Part shown: positions 24,703-34,409 of the stretch, piece after piece
Position numbering within the stretch: position 1 is the first letter of the stretch
Layout: each line of letters starts with the position of its first letter
Assembly: GCA_934597175.1 (NCBI GenBank)
Contig: CAKTQR010000001.1
Span: 1 to 64,000, forward strand
Direction: 5' to 3'
Origin: an uncultured Oscillospiraceae bacterium
GTDB lineage: Bacteria > Bacillota > Clostridia > Oscillospirales > Oscillospiraceae
DNA: 64,000 nt
Position numbers and translations under genes: made by a program
The notes under the pieces: generated by a model
What the model saw: only the letters and a program-made list of their open reading frames with translations
The model's database searches: none
Told to the model about the DNA's origin: nothing

Positions 24703-25476
24703 TTAATTCGGCCTAAATGTGACCTTATTTGAGTCGGAAAGCTCCAAAGTACCGGCATCGTCGGCCTTGAGCTGCGACACGGCGGATAGGAGCTTACCGA
24801 ATTTATATTCGGTGTTATTGTCCTCCCCGAGCTTGACGACGAATCTGTCGTCAAACTCAAAGCTTGCGTCATTTACATCGGTCACATTGATGTTTGCGAC
24901 CTTTTCCACCAGCGAGCGAGCCTGCACCTGATACAGGATGTCCAAAAGATAGTCAAGCTTCGGCTTATCGTCATTTGACACGCTCATCTGATCGCCGACC
25001 TGTGCTCCGCTTATGCTAATGCCCTTTACCTGCGGCAGAAGCTCTGCGTCCTTATCGCTGAGCTTGCTTAAGAACTTGCCGGTACTGCTGATGCTCCACA
25101 ACTCATCCCCCGAGGCAATGCAGGCAGCGGCCTTGCTCTCCTCAACGGTGATGGTGACGCTGTTGGGAAGGCTTCGGGTTATCTTGACCGAATCAATATA
25201 CGGCAGCTTTACAACTACACGGCTTCCGGCACCTATCCTGTTTATGAAAAACAGGTTGTCGCCGGTGTGTATACCGGAAGCCAAGATTATCTGCTCCTTT
25301 GAATATTTGCTGTTGCCGCTGACCTCGATCTTCTCGACCTTGAAGAACACGCTCATCGTGAATATTATTGCCACAATGATAAGAAAAAATGTCAAGGGTC
25401 TGTAAAGCGTGCGGCGGGGTGATCCGCTCTCCCTGCGGCCGGACGGCTTATTGTAGTAATCATTCGTATTTGACAT
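24703..25476 (-). CDS. ftsQ: Cell division protein FtsQ/DivIB, 257 aa
   Basis: A cytoplasmic N-terminus rich in Arg and Ser, one membrane helix at about 26-45, then a POTRA domain beginning F-K-V-E-K-I-E-V-S-G-N and a beta domain with L-P-Y-I-D-S-V-K-I and R-S-L-P-N-S-V-T-I. It links the divisome proteins FtsL and FtsB to septal synthesis. The ATG at 25476 lies 4 bases after the murA stop with GGAG about 10 bases upstream; an in-frame extension to 25566 inside murA is rejected. Confidence 0.9.
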   Translation of the reverse strand: MSNTNDYYNKPSGRRESGSPRRTLYRPLTFFLIIVAIIFTMSVFFKVEKIEVSGNSKYSKEQIILASGIHTGDNLFFINRIGAGSRVVVKLPYIDSVKITRSLPNSVTITVEESKAAACIASGDELWSISSTGKFLSKLSDKDAELLPQVKGISISGAQVGDQMSVSNDDKPKLDYLLDILYQVQARSLVEKVANINVTDVNDASFEFDDRFVVKLGEDNNTEYKFGKLLSAVSQLKADDAGTLELSDSNKVTFRPN

Positions 25477-25480
25477 CAAA

Positions 25481-26734
25481 CTATATCTCCATAAACACAT
25501 CTGCGCCCAGTGAACGCAGCTTATTATCGAAGTTTTCGTAGCCACGGGCGATATGCCCTGCGTCAATGACGCTCGTGCTGCCTTCGGCAGACAGGCCGGC
25601 TATGATCATTGCAGCGCCGCCTCTTAGGTCGGTCGCCGTAACGGTTGCGCCGGTGAGACTTCGCACGCCCCAAACGGTCGCTTCCCTGCCGTCAACGGCA
25701 ATGTCTGCGCCGAAGCGCATGAGCTGCGCTGCGTGGCAGAAGCGGCTGTCGAAAATGTTCTCAGTAAACCTCGACATGCCGTGAGCTTTTAATAATGCCG
25801 CCATCAAAATTGGCTGTGTGTCGGTCGGAAAGCCCGGGTACGGCTCTGTGACGACTCTGCTGACGGCATGCAGGCAGCCATCCGAGCGCAGTCTGACGCT
25901 GCGTTTGGAGCTTATTATATCACAGCCTGCTTGGTTTAGGAAGTACTGTATGCGTAAAAATTGCCTCGAATCAACGCCTCTGAGCTCGATATCGCCGCCG
26001 GCAGCTGCACAGGCGCACAGAAATGTCGATGCCGCTATCCTGTCGGGTATGACCCTGTGACCGACATGACGCTCGGGCACAAAGCCCGAAACGGTTATCG
26101 TATTAGTCCCCGCCCCGTCTATGTAAGCGCCGAGCTTGCGCAGGTACTCCTGCAGGTCGACTATCTCCGGCTCTTTGGCAGCACCGGTTATGACGGTCTC
26201 ACCCTCTGCGCCGCAGGCGGCTATCATCGCATTTTCCGTTGCTCCGACGCTGGGAAACGGAAGCTCTATCCTGCCTCCGGTGAGCTTTTCGGCTCGGCAG
26301 ATTATCTCGCAGCCGCTTTCTTCGACGCTTGCGCCGAGAGCCTGCATGGCGCTTATGTGAAGGTCAATGGGTCTTGCGCCGAGCTTGCAGCCGCCGGGTG
26401 CTGTCAGGTGCACCTCGCCGCAGCGAGCCAAAAGTGCGCCCATAAAAAGCACCGATGAGCGCATGCACTCCATCATGCCCTGCGGTATGGTGCAGCGGCT
26501 TAAATTGCGTGAATCTATGTAGACATCGTTGTTTTGCTGCTCGGCAGTGCAGCCGAGCTGACGCAGGATGCGCAGAGTTGAGGACACATCGCTCAGCTGC
26601 GGGACATTCAAAAGCTCGGTTTCGCAGGGAGAAATGACCGAGGCCGCCAAAATTGGCAGCACGGCATTTTTTGAGCCCTGAACGAAGCATGCGCCGTCAA
26701 GGCGGTTTCCGCCGTTTATATGCCATATAGCCAT
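25481..26734 (-). CDS. murA: UDP-GlcNAc 1-carboxyvinyltransferase MurA (dcw copy), 417 aa
   Basis: It transfers enolpyruvate from PEP to UDP-GlcNAc, the first committed step of peptidoglycan synthesis. K22-N23 (G-S-K-N-A-V-L-P-I) and the active-site cysteine C116 in APGGCKLGARPIDLH are present, so it should be active and sensitive to fosfomycin. GCGAGG precedes the ATG at 26734. It lies between murG and ftsQ, the position where many Firmicutes have murB or murA. A second murA is at 53148-54452; this copy is more divergent and shorter. Confidence 0.94.
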   Translation of the reverse strand: MAIWHINGGNRLDGACFVQGSKNAVLPILAASVISPCETELLNVPQLSDVSSTLRILRQLGCTAEQQNNDVYIDSRNLSRCTIPQGMMECMRSSVLFMGALLARCGEVHLTAPGGCKLGARPIDLHISAMQALGASVEESGCEIICRAEKLTGGRIELPFPSVGATENAMIAACGAEGETVITGAAKEPEIVDLQEYLRKLGAYIDGAGTNTITVSGFVPERHVGHRVIPDRIAASTFLCACAAAGGDIELRGVDSRQFLRIQYFLNQAGCDIISSKRSVRLRSDGCLHAVSRVVTEPYPGFPTDTQPILMAALLKAHGMSRFTENIFDSRFCHAAQLMRFGADIAVDGREATVWGVRSLTGATVTATDLRGGAAMIIAGLSAEGSTSVIDAGHIARGYENFDNKLRSLGADVFMEI

Positions 26735-26794
26735 AAAATAACCTCGCAGAAAAGAATTATATCGGCTCATTCTATGCTGCGAGGTAATTATGTG

Positions 26795-27925
26795 TTATTT
26801 TTCTATCCCTTGGCACAAGGAAAGCACCTGCTCTGTTATCATGTCCGTTGCCTCGGGTCTTGCAAGCTTCGCCATAGCCTGCGACATTTTTTCAAGCTCA
26901 TCCTTTGAGGACAAAATGCGCTTTACCTCATTTAAAAGCGCACCGGCATCGAGGCTTTCCTCCTCAAATATCAGCGCACCGCCTGCATCCTCGACGACCT
27001 TGGCGTTTTTGAATTGGTGGTTATTCGTCACATACGGCGAGGGCACGAATATCGTGGGCTTGTGCATATATGTAAGCTCGGACACGGTAGACGCTCCGGC
27101 ACGGCATAAAACAAGGTCTGCCGCAGCCATTACACGGGGCATGTCGTAGATATATTCCCGAACATCCATGCCGTTTTTCTCGTAATCCGGAACGGTCTCC
27201 TGAAGTGCGGTGACCATCTCGGCGTAGCCTTCGCTGCCCGCCGAATGGATAAGCCGGAAGCCCGGGCTTCTGCCCGCAAGCTTTATAAAATTGCACATGG
27301 CTGCGTTCATATTAGCCGCACCCAGCGAGCCCCAGACCGAGACGACAAGCGGCTTATCCGCCGGTATGCCGAGCTCCGCTTTGGCTTTGTTCTTTGAATA
27401 TGCGGCAAACTCGCCTCTTACAGGGGTGCCGGTGACGACGCATTTTTCTGCGTGCTTGTAGTAGCGCTTGCTCTCGGCAAAGCCGAGCATTATCTTGTCA
27501 ACTATCTTAGACAGCATCTTTGTCGTGAGCCCAGGGACGGCGTTGCTCTCGTGCACGGCGGTGGGTATGCCGAGGCGGGACGCCGACTTCAGCACCGGGT
27601 AGCATACATAGCCGCCTGTGCCGATGACGATATCGGGCTTAAACTTTTTTATAATTCTTCTTGCCTGTATGGTGGATTTTATCGCAAAATACAGCGCCTT
27701 TATATTATGAGCCAAGCCGCCGAGCGTCTTTTCACGGCTTATATTGCAGACTCTGACGGTCTTGATATCGTATCCGCTTTTCGGGACGAGAATAGTCTCC
27801 ATCTGGCGGACGCAGCCGACGAAAAGTATCTCACAGTCGGGCATCAGCTCCCGCAATCTGCCTGCAACGGCGATAGCCGGATTGATATGACCGGCCGTGC
27901 CTCCGCACGCAAACATAAATCTCAT
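26795..27925 (-). CDS. murG: UDP-GlcNAc:lipid I N-acetylglucosaminyltransferase MurG, 376 aa
   Basis: This GT28 enzyme makes lipid II at the inner membrane face. It starts with G-G-T-A-G-H-I-N-P-A and has V-H-E-S-N-A-V-P-G and, in the donor domain, V-S-V-W-G-S-L-G-A and R-A-G-A-S-T-V-S-E-L. It follows ftsW by 15 bases. Confidence 0.97.
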   Translation of the reverse strand: MRFMFACGGTAGHINPAIAVAGRLRELMPDCEILFVGCVRQMETILVPKSGYDIKTVRVCNISREKTLGGLAHNIKALYFAIKSTIQARRIIKKFKPDIVIGTGGYVCYPVLKSASRLGIPTAVHESNAVPGLTTKMLSKIVDKIMLGFAESKRYYKHAEKCVVTGTPVRGEFAAYSKNKAKAELGIPADKPLVVSVWGSLGAANMNAAMCNFIKLAGRSPGFRLIHSAGSEGYAEMVTALQETVPDYEKNGMDVREYIYDMPRVMAAADLVLCRAGASTVSELTYMHKPTIFVPSPYVTNNHQFKNAKVVEDAGGALIFEEESLDAGALLNEVKRILSSKDELEKMSQAMAKLARPEATDMITEQVLSLCQGIEK

Positions 27926-27940
27926 ATCTAAGCTCCCTTT

Positions 27941-29104
27941 CTACCCTGCCCGTTTGGCAGGTATATCCCTTGACATGCTCAGGACTATTCCCATCTGTGC
28001 CATTTGAATGAGAAGCGCCGTTCCGCCGTAGCTAAAAAACGGAAGCGAGATTCCCGTGCAGGGCACAAGATTCGTCACCACCGCGACATTCAAAATGACC
28101 TGTATCGCAAGCAGGGTCATTATCCCGGCTCCCACAAGAAAGCCGTATCTGTCGGCAGCGTGCATCGCAAGCCAGTAGCCACGAATGATAAGCAGCGCAA
28201 ACAGGGTAAGTATCAAAACCGCTCCTATGAAGCCGAGCTCCTCGCACACGACGGAAAAGATAAAATCGTTGTGCTCCTCGGGCAGGTACAGGTATTTTTG
28301 TCTGCTCTGACCGAGGCCGAGACCGGTAAGACCGCCCGAGCCTATGGTATACAGCGACTGAACTATCTGATAGCCCTCGTCGGAGGTCGACGAAAACGGG
28401 TCGAGCCATGTGGTTATGCGGCTTGACGCATACGGAAACATCGTGAGCAGAACTGCGATCCCGCCGCCTGCCGCAACGGCTGCGGCTACAAACCATATAA
28501 GCCGAGCGCCGCCGAGGAATATCATCACGCCGCCGATGGCGACTATGATTATCGATGCGGAAAAGTGCGGCTCTAAAACGAGCAGTCCCACTATCACGAG
28601 CAGGATAGCCACAAACGGCAGTATGCCGTATTTAAAGGTCTTCATCCTGCCACGGTTTTTGCAGATAATAACTGCAAATGACAGTATAACGCCGATCTTT
28701 GCGATCTCCGACGGCTGAAGCGTGAGCGAGCCTATGCCTATCCAGCGCTTTGCGCCGTTTGCGTTCGTGCCGATTATCGGAACGAACATCAGAAGAACGA
28801 TGGCGGCTATAAGCAGCGGTATCGAAAACCGTTTGTAAAAGCCCATGGGCAGTCGGGACGCAAATATCATCGCCGCCGTGCCTAAGGCCGCAAACAGAAG
28901 CTGACGGATAAAGTAGTAGGTCGGTTTGCCGCCGGTTATATTGCCCGGGTCGTAGTATGCTCGGGCAAAGCTTGCAGACAGCACCATTGTGACTCCTATG
29001 GTCAGCAAAAGCATTACGAGAACGAAAAAGGGTATATCCATTCCCTTTCGCTTCGTTTTATCTTTCGTTTCCCTTTGTTCGAGTCTGGTACTGCCGTACT
29101 GCAT
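27941..29104 (-). CDS. ftsW: FtsW/SpoVE SEDS-family glycan polymerase, 387 aa
   Basis: Ten or so membrane segments are visible. SEDS family motifs include G-L-G-L-G-Q-S-R-Q-K-Y-L-Y-L-P-E-E-H-N-D and P-F-F-S-Y-G-G-T near the C-terminus. It polymerises lipid II together with the class B PBP encoded at 31603-33933. A basic cytoplasmic tail of about 20 residues precedes the first helix. GGAGGAG precedes the ATG. It could equally be named spoVE. Confidence 0.95.
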   Translation of the reverse strand: MQYGSTRLEQRETKDKTKRKGMDIPFFVLVMLLLTIGVTMVLSASFARAYYDPGNITGGKPTYYFIRQLLFAALGTAAMIFASRLPMGFYKRFSIPLLIAAIVLLMFVPIIGTNANGAKRWIGIGSLTLQPSEIAKIGVILSFAVIICKNRGRMKTFKYGILPFVAILLVIVGLLVLEPHFSASIIIVAIGGVMIFLGGARLIWFVAAAVAAGGGIAVLLTMFPYASSRITTWLDPFSSTSDEGYQIVQSLYTIGSGGLTGLGLGQSRQKYLYLPEEHNDFIFSVVCEELGFIGAVLILTLFALLIIRGYWLAMHAADRYGFLVGAGIMTLLAIQVILNVAVVTNLVPCTGISLPFFSYGGTALLIQMAQMGIVLSMSRDIPAKRAG

Positions 29105-29122
29105 ACCGATCTCCTCCGCATA

Positions 29123-30136
29123 TCAGAACTGGAAACGATTATAAACTCCTACGAATGAAATTATTGCAAAAACAAGGGATGTGCAGGTAAATAACCAAAA
29201 AAGTTCTTTCTCTTTCCACTTTTTGCCCGTCCAGCCGCCCATTTCGAGATGGTGGTGGAACGGTGCCATTTTAAACACCCTCTTGCCGCGGGTCGCCTTA
29301 AAGTAGGTGACCTGGATGATATCGGACATAGTCTCCCATATAAACACGATGCCGAGGGTAACGAGGATAAGCGGCATATCGTATGCAAACGCAAGCGCCG
29401 CTATAGCTCCGCCGAGAAACAGCGAGCCGGTGTCGCCCATGAACACCTTGGCGGGGTTAAAGTTATACACAAGAAAGCCCAGCAGGCCGCCGAGCAGTGC
29501 CGAAGAAAAGATGCCGAGCGACAGATAACGCTCTCCCCAAAGGAAGGCTACCACGACATAGAAAAAGAACACGGGTATGGATGTGCCGCTTGCAAGGCCG
29601 TCCACACCGTCGGTGATGTTGACGGCATTGACCGTGCCGACGATGATAAAAGCGGCAAGGATAAAGTAAAGCGCATCCGGGATGTGTACCTCAACATTCC
29701 AGAACGGGATATAAAGATGCGTCGACAGGTAGCCGAGCTTACGCATGAGCAGAACAAACACGAGTGCCGCAACAAGCTGCAAAATGAATTTTGCCTTTGC
29801 GCTCAGACCGAGATTTTGCTTTTTACGCAGCTTCTCCCAGTCATCGAGGAAGCCTATCGCACCGAAAACGAGCGCAAACAGCAGAATGAATATATGACCG
29901 TAGTCGCCGTTTCTCATTGAGCTGAAGCCCACAGTCAGGCAGACGGCGGCAGTTGCAAGGATGAAAATTACGCCGCCCATGGTCGGTGTGCCGGTCTTTG
30001 ACATGTGCCACGACGGGCCGATCTCCTTTATCTCCTGTCCGGCCTTCATCTTTCTCAGCCAGGGAATATAGAATTTTCCGACTATAACCGCAATTATAAA
30101 TGCGAGAACAAACGCAAGCGAAAGCTTCAATGTCAT
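29123..30136 (-). CDS. mraY: Phospho-MurNAc-pentapeptide transferase MraY, 337 aa
   Basis: It transfers the muropeptide to undecaprenyl phosphate to make lipid I. Around ten membrane helices carry the motifs M-G-G-V-I-F, N-I-T-D-G-V-D-G-L-A-S-G, F-M-G-D-T-G-S-L and M-A-P-F-H-H-H-L-E. It overlaps the murE stop by 4 bases. The usual murD gene is absent between mraY and ftsW. Confidence 0.97.
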   Translation of the reverse strand: MTLKLSLAFVLAFIIAVIVGKFYIPWLRKMKAGQEIKEIGPSWHMSKTGTPTMGGVIFILATAAVCLTVGFSSMRNGDYGHIFILLFALVFGAIGFLDDWEKLRKKQNLGLSAKAKFILQLVAALVFVLLMRKLGYLSTHLYIPFWNVEVHIPDALYFILAAFIIVGTVNAVNITDGVDGLASGTSIPVFFFYVVVAFLWGERYLSLGIFSSALLGGLLGFLVYNFNPAKVFMGDTGSLFLGGAIAALAFAYDMPLILVTLGIVFIWETMSDIIQVTYFKATRGKRVFKMAPFHHHLEMGGWTGKKWKEKELFWLFTCTSLVFAIISFVGVYNRFQF

Positions 30137-31587
30137 CTGTTTTTCCTCTTCTCTATATGTTCTGCAACGATTTCTCTCTCGTCCATATGGTGCTTTTCGT
30201 GACCGACCTCCTGATAGTCCTCATGACCCTTGCCGGCAAGCAATATTACATCATCGGGCATATGGTTGTCAATCGCCCATTTTATCGCTTCAACACGGTC
30301 GCATATGACTTTGTATCTGTTTTTCCTGCCTTTTATGCCCGCAACTATCTCATTAATAATTTCCTGCGGGTCTTCTGTGCGGGGGTTGTCGCTGGTCACG
30401 ATGACAAAATCGGCGTTGTCGGCGGCTATCGCTCCCATGACGGGGCGCTTTGTTCTGTCACGGTCGCCGCCGCAGCCAAAGAGTACGACAAGTCTGCCCT
30501 TTTCGCCCGTGCGTAGCGCCTTGAGTGCGTTTTCAAGGGCATCGGGCGTGTGGGCGTAGTCAATAACTATGGTGTAGTCTCCGTCCGTGGGGACTACCTC
30601 CATCCTGCCCTTTACGCCACTTGCGCTGCCGATGGCATTGGCGCAGTCGTCAAGGCTTATGCCGAGCGCAAGGCCGACGGCAATAACGCCCAGAGCGTTG
30701 TAAACCGAGAACTTGCCGGGAATGGCGAGCTTCACATGCGAAAGCGCATTTTCCGTCACGGCGCAGAACTTAACTCCCGATGCCGCAAGGCGGATATCTT
30801 TTGCTACAAGAGATGCCGCATTGTGCTCGGCAGAATAGGTAACAAGCTTGCAGTTCGCGTGCTCGAGCATAACATTGTGCCACTCGTCGTCGATATTGAT
30901 GCAGCCGATATCACACATGGTAAAAAGCTTTGCCTTGGCTTTGGCATACTCGGCCATTGTGTGGTGAAAGTCAAGGTGGTCCTGCGTGAGATTCGTGAAC
31001 GCACCGACGGCAAAGTGTATGCCGGCAACACGGTGCAGAACGAGCGAGTGCGAGGATACCTCCATGACGACATGGGTGCAGCCTGCGTCTGCCATCTCAC
31101 GGAAAAGCTGCTGGAGCTCGTAGCTTTCCGGCGTTGTGCGTTCGGTGTGGATAAACTCGTCGCCTATCATATTGCCGTTTGTGCCGACAAGGCCGACCTT
31201 TGCATCGAGCTTCGCTTCAAGCAGGTGCTTTAAAAGATAGGTTGTCGTGGTCTTGCCGTTTGTGCCGGTTATGCCGATGACAGTCATCTCCGAGGCGGGG
31301 TCGCCGAAATAGTTGCGGCTCAATATCGCCAAAGCGTAGCGGCAGTCTGCCACCATGACATAGGGAATGTCTATCTGCGGCTTTTTTTCACAGATTACGA
31401 CCGCAGCACCCTTTTGCACCGCCGACGGGATGTAGGCATAGCCGTCGGACGCAAAGCCGGTTATCGCGACGAAGGCATCACCCTTGTTTGTTTTGCGTGA
31501 ATCGTAGCTTACGCCGCTTATCTCGGCGTCTAACGATGCCGCAAGCTCAATGACCTCAATGTCCTTTAAAAGTTCCTTCAGCTTCAT
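30133..31587 (-). CDS. murE: UDP-MurNAc-dipeptide--diamino acid ligase MurE, 484 aa
   Basis: It adds the third stem residue. The P-loop is G-T-N-G-K-T-T-T-T near residue 108; A-H-T-P and E-V-S-S-H-S are present. The specificity motif is D-N-P-R, which in known enzymes selects meso-diaminopimelate rather than lysine, so an m-DAP wall is inferred. It follows the PBP gene by 15 bases. Confidence 0.96.
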   Translation of the reverse strand: MKLKELLKDIEVIELAASLDAEISGVSYDSRKTNKGDAFVAITGFASDGYAYIPSAVQKGAAVVICEKKPQIDIPYVMVADCRYALAILSRNYFGDPASEMTVIGITGTNGKTTTTYLLKHLLEAKLDAKVGLVGTNGNMIGDEFIHTERTTPESYELQQLFREMADAGCTHVVMEVSSHSLVLHRVAGIHFAVGAFTNLTQDHLDFHHTMAEYAKAKAKLFTMCDIGCINIDDEWHNVMLEHANCKLVTYSAEHNAASLVAKDIRLAASGVKFCAVTENALSHVKLAIPGKFSVYNALGVIAVGLALGISLDDCANAIGSASGVKGRMEVVPTDGDYTIVIDYAHTPDALENALKALRTGEKGRLVVLFGCGGDRDRTKRPVMGAIAADNADFVIVTSDNPRTEDPQEIINEIVAGIKGRKNRYKVICDRVEAIKWAIDNHMPDDVILLAGKGHEDYQEVGHEKHHMDEREIVAEHIEKRKNR

Positions 31588-31602
31588 ATTATATCCTCTG
31601 TT

Positions 31603-33933
31603 TCAGTATCTTCCGAGTATCGAGTCATCACTCGAAACAAATGTAACTTCCACTATCGTGCCGTGCTTAACATTTGCTCCCTTTTTCACCGACTGCGACG
31701 AAATGCGCTGCATTTCGGGGTTGGTTATCGCCGAGCTCGTTTTTATAAACAGGCCGTAGGTGCTCAGGGTCTCCTTGGCCTCGTTATAGCTCATGTTCGT
31801 TATATCCGGCATGGTCTCCGTCGCCGCCGAGGGCTCGGCGCCGGCGTAGATTATGACCGTGCTGCCGTCGGCTATGACGGAGCTTGCCGCCGGTAGCTGG
31901 GCGTTTATGCTGCCTCCGCTGCCGAACTTTCTGACCGCAAAGCCTGCGTCATTGAGCTTCTTTTCGGCATCATCAACGCTAAGTCCCGTGACATCCGGCA
32001 CGGTCTTGTCGATCTTTTTGAGTTCGTCGGAGTCATACTGCGGCTCGATGCCCATGTACGGCAGGATATCGGCAAACATCTTGCCCACGGTGGGCGCTGC
32101 CATCTGACCGCCGCTTATATAGATACCCGATTCGTTACCGGGCGAGTCGAGCATTACGAGCACCGCTATCTGCGGATCGTCGGCAGGTGCAAAGCCGATA
32201 AACGATACGATGTAATCCTTTTTGCCGGTCTGCGCCTCAAGGCTGACCTTTTCCGATGTGCCGGTCTTGCCGCCGATGCGGTAGCCCGGGACGGCAGCAT
32301 TTCTGCCCGTGCCCTCTTTGTTATCGCCGACGACCTGCTCAAGGATGCCGCAGACGGTCTTGCTCGTTTCCTCGCTTATGACCCGTCTTACGACCGTCGG
32401 CTTTCGATTATACACCGCATTGCCGTCTTCGTCCAGTAAACTTTCTACAACATACGGCTGCATGAGGTTGCCGCCGTTGACGCAGGCGCTGACTGCGGTT
32501 ATAAGCTGCAAGGGCGTTATCGTGAATGTCTGACCGAACGACGCCGCCGCAAGCTGGGATTTATTTTTCTCGCTGCAAAAGACATCCTTGCTCCACCAGA
32601 TACTGCCGCTCTCGCCACCGAGGTCGATGCCGGTCTTGGCGGTGAGCTGCTCGGAGCTGTCGTCAGTCAGGTTTAAAAAGCCGAAAGCGTCGCAGTATTT
32701 ATAAAACTTCTCCGCCCCGACACGCATGCCGATATTGACGAATGCGACATTGCACGAGTGCTGCACCGCTTGCGTGAGTGTTTGACCGCCGTGGCCGGTG
32801 GTTTTCCAGCAGCGCACGGGGGCTGTTCTGCCCTGCACCTGAACGCTGCCGCCGCAGCCGAAGCTGTCCTTAAGGCTGACCGCGCCCTCCTCGAGTGCCA
32901 TGGAAAGGGTGATTATCTTAAAGGTCGAACCGGGCTCGTAGGTGTCCGACAGGGTCTTATTCCGCCATTGCAGGCGCTGGGCATCGGCGAGAAGCTGATT
33001 TTTCTCCTCCTCTGTGGAGGCGTGGTCTATCATGCTTTTTGCCTCGTCGCTGACATCGAGGAAGTTATTAAGGTCGTACCCGCCCAGAGATGCCATGGCA
33101 AGTATCTTGCCGGTATTGACATCCATGACGATTGCGCCCGCACCGTTTTTTATATCATAATCCTTAACGGCTTGGTTGAGCGTTTTTTCAACATAGTGTT
33201 GTATGCTCATGTCGATGGTAGTCACGACATCACAGCCGTTTTTAGCGCCGTAATAGCCCTCAAACTGGTTAAACAGCAGGTCAGTTCCGTATGCGTTGGT
33301 CGCACGCATATACTTGCCGTCCGTGCCGCACAGGGCTGAGTTATACTGCGCTTCAATTCCGTCAAGGCCGATATTATCCGTGCCGACAAAGCCTATCACA
33401 TGGCATGCAAGCGACGAATACGGGTAATAGCGCTTTGTGTCGCTTTCAAGGCGCACACCCTTGAGGTTATTATCCTTTTTAAACTGCCGCACCTTGTCGG
33501 CAAGCTCGGGCTCGAGCTTTTTTGCAACGGTCACATACCACGAGCCGGTGTTTTCCGTCTTTTTGAGGATAGATCCATAGTCAAGGTCTAATATCTCGGC
33601 AAGGTTTTTTGCAATAAACTGCGGGTCCTCGCCGTACATTTTTATCTCCGCCGGGCTGAGGTACACATTCTCGACATTGGCGCTCATCGCCAGAACATTC
33701 ATGTTCCTGTCGTATATAGTGCCTCGGGATGCGGATGCGCCCGTCTCACGCAGCTGCTGGCTGATGGCAAGATCCTCGTATTTCTCGTGATCTCTTATCT
33801 GTAGTATGTACAGTCTTGCGGCAAGCGCCAAAAATGCAAGTATGCCGCACACTGCCATCAGGAAAAGTGTGCGGCGGAGCATCGTTCTGTTCGGACTGCG
33901 GCTAAAATCATCGGTTTTCTGCGATTTTTGCAT
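31603..33933 (-). CDS. Class B penicillin-binding protein with two PASTA domains (SpoVD/PBP2x type), 776 aa
   Basis: One membrane helix at about 22-42, a dimerisation domain, then the transpeptidase with S-T-F-K near residue 330, S-C-N and G-G-K-T-G-T. The C-terminus carries two PASTA repeats (V-P-D-V-T-G-L-S and M-P-D-I-T-N-M-S), expected to bind glycan or muropeptides. It cross-links septal or spore cortex peptidoglycan with FtsW. Whether it serves vegetative division, sporulation or both is not visible. The ATG at 33933 has AAAGGAG; an upstream extension to 33987 lacks a good binding site. Confidence 0.93.
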   Translation of the reverse strand: MQKSQKTDDFSRSPNRTMLRRTLFLMAVCGILAFLALAARLYILQIRDHEKYEDLAISQQLRETGASASRGTIYDRNMNVLAMSANVENVYLSPAEIKMYGEDPQFIAKNLAEILDLDYGSILKKTENTGSWYVTVAKKLEPELADKVRQFKKDNNLKGVRLESDTKRYYPYSSLACHVIGFVGTDNIGLDGIEAQYNSALCGTDGKYMRATNAYGTDLLFNQFEGYYGAKNGCDVVTTIDMSIQHYVEKTLNQAVKDYDIKNGAGAIVMDVNTGKILAMASLGGYDLNNFLDVSDEAKSMIDHASTEEEKNQLLADAQRLQWRNKTLSDTYEPGSTFKIITLSMALEEGAVSLKDSFGCGGSVQVQGRTAPVRCWKTTGHGGQTLTQAVQHSCNVAFVNIGMRVGAEKFYKYCDAFGFLNLTDDSSEQLTAKTGIDLGGESGSIWWSKDVFCSEKNKSQLAAASFGQTFTITPLQLITAVSACVNGGNLMQPYVVESLLDEDGNAVYNRKPTVVRRVISEETSKTVCGILEQVVGDNKEGTGRNAAVPGYRIGGKTGTSEKVSLEAQTGKKDYIVSFIGFAPADDPQIAVLVMLDSPGNESGIYISGGQMAAPTVGKMFADILPYMGIEPQYDSDELKKIDKTVPDVTGLSVDDAEKKLNDAGFAVRKFGSGGSINAQLPAASSVIADGSTVIIYAGAEPSAATETMPDITNMSYNEAKETLSTYGLFIKTSSAITNPEMQRISSQSVKKGANVKHGTIVEVTFVSSDDSILGRY

Positions 33934-33996
33934 GATTGCTCCTTTGCGCCGTGGTTTGTCTACAGACATACTATACGGGCACGCCAAAAAATATGC

Positions 33997-34401
33997 TCAA
34001 CTTATCCGCTCGATCACTATCGCCTTGTCCTGAGTATCAGTGTCTATCTTTTCTGTCCGGCTCTCACCGGCGCGCTGCATGCCAAGCATGCTTTTGGCAT
34101 AGTCCTCAATTTCGTCGAGGTCTATCTTAGTTTCGTATTCTATCCTGAGCCGGCGGTTTTCCTCCTCAATCTGGCTCAGTTCTTTCTTTGCCGCCGTTAT
34201 TTTATCGCTTTGCTCGGCAAGCTCTATCCGAACGAACAGTCCTTTTATCATAAGCCCTGCCGCCGCAAGCGACATGATGCATATAATCAGGACTGCTGTC
34301 AGTCCTCTTATGCTCTTTCGTCGTTTGTACTTAACTGGCTTCGGTGTGCTTATTTTGCTGTATTCGTACTGATATTCGGGTATTACACTTGCCTTTGCCA
34401 T
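33997..34401 (-). CDS. ftsL: FtsL-like septum protein, 134 aa
   Basis: A basic cytoplasmic start, one membrane helix at about 33-54 and a coiled coil rich in Glu, Lys and Ile (about 58-95) with A-K-S-M-L-G-M-Q, the typical FtsL/DivIC layout. Sequence similarity in this family is low, and the call rests on topology and position between rsmH and the class B PBP gene. Confidence 0.85.
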   Translation of the reverse strand: MAKASVIPEYQYEYSKISTPKPVKYKRRKSIRGLTAVLIICIMSLAAAGLMIKGLFVRIELAEQSDKITAAKKELSQIEEENRRLRIEYETKIDLDEIEDYAKSMLGMQRAGESRTEKIDTDTQDKAIVIERIS

Positions 34402-34409
34402 AAATGAGC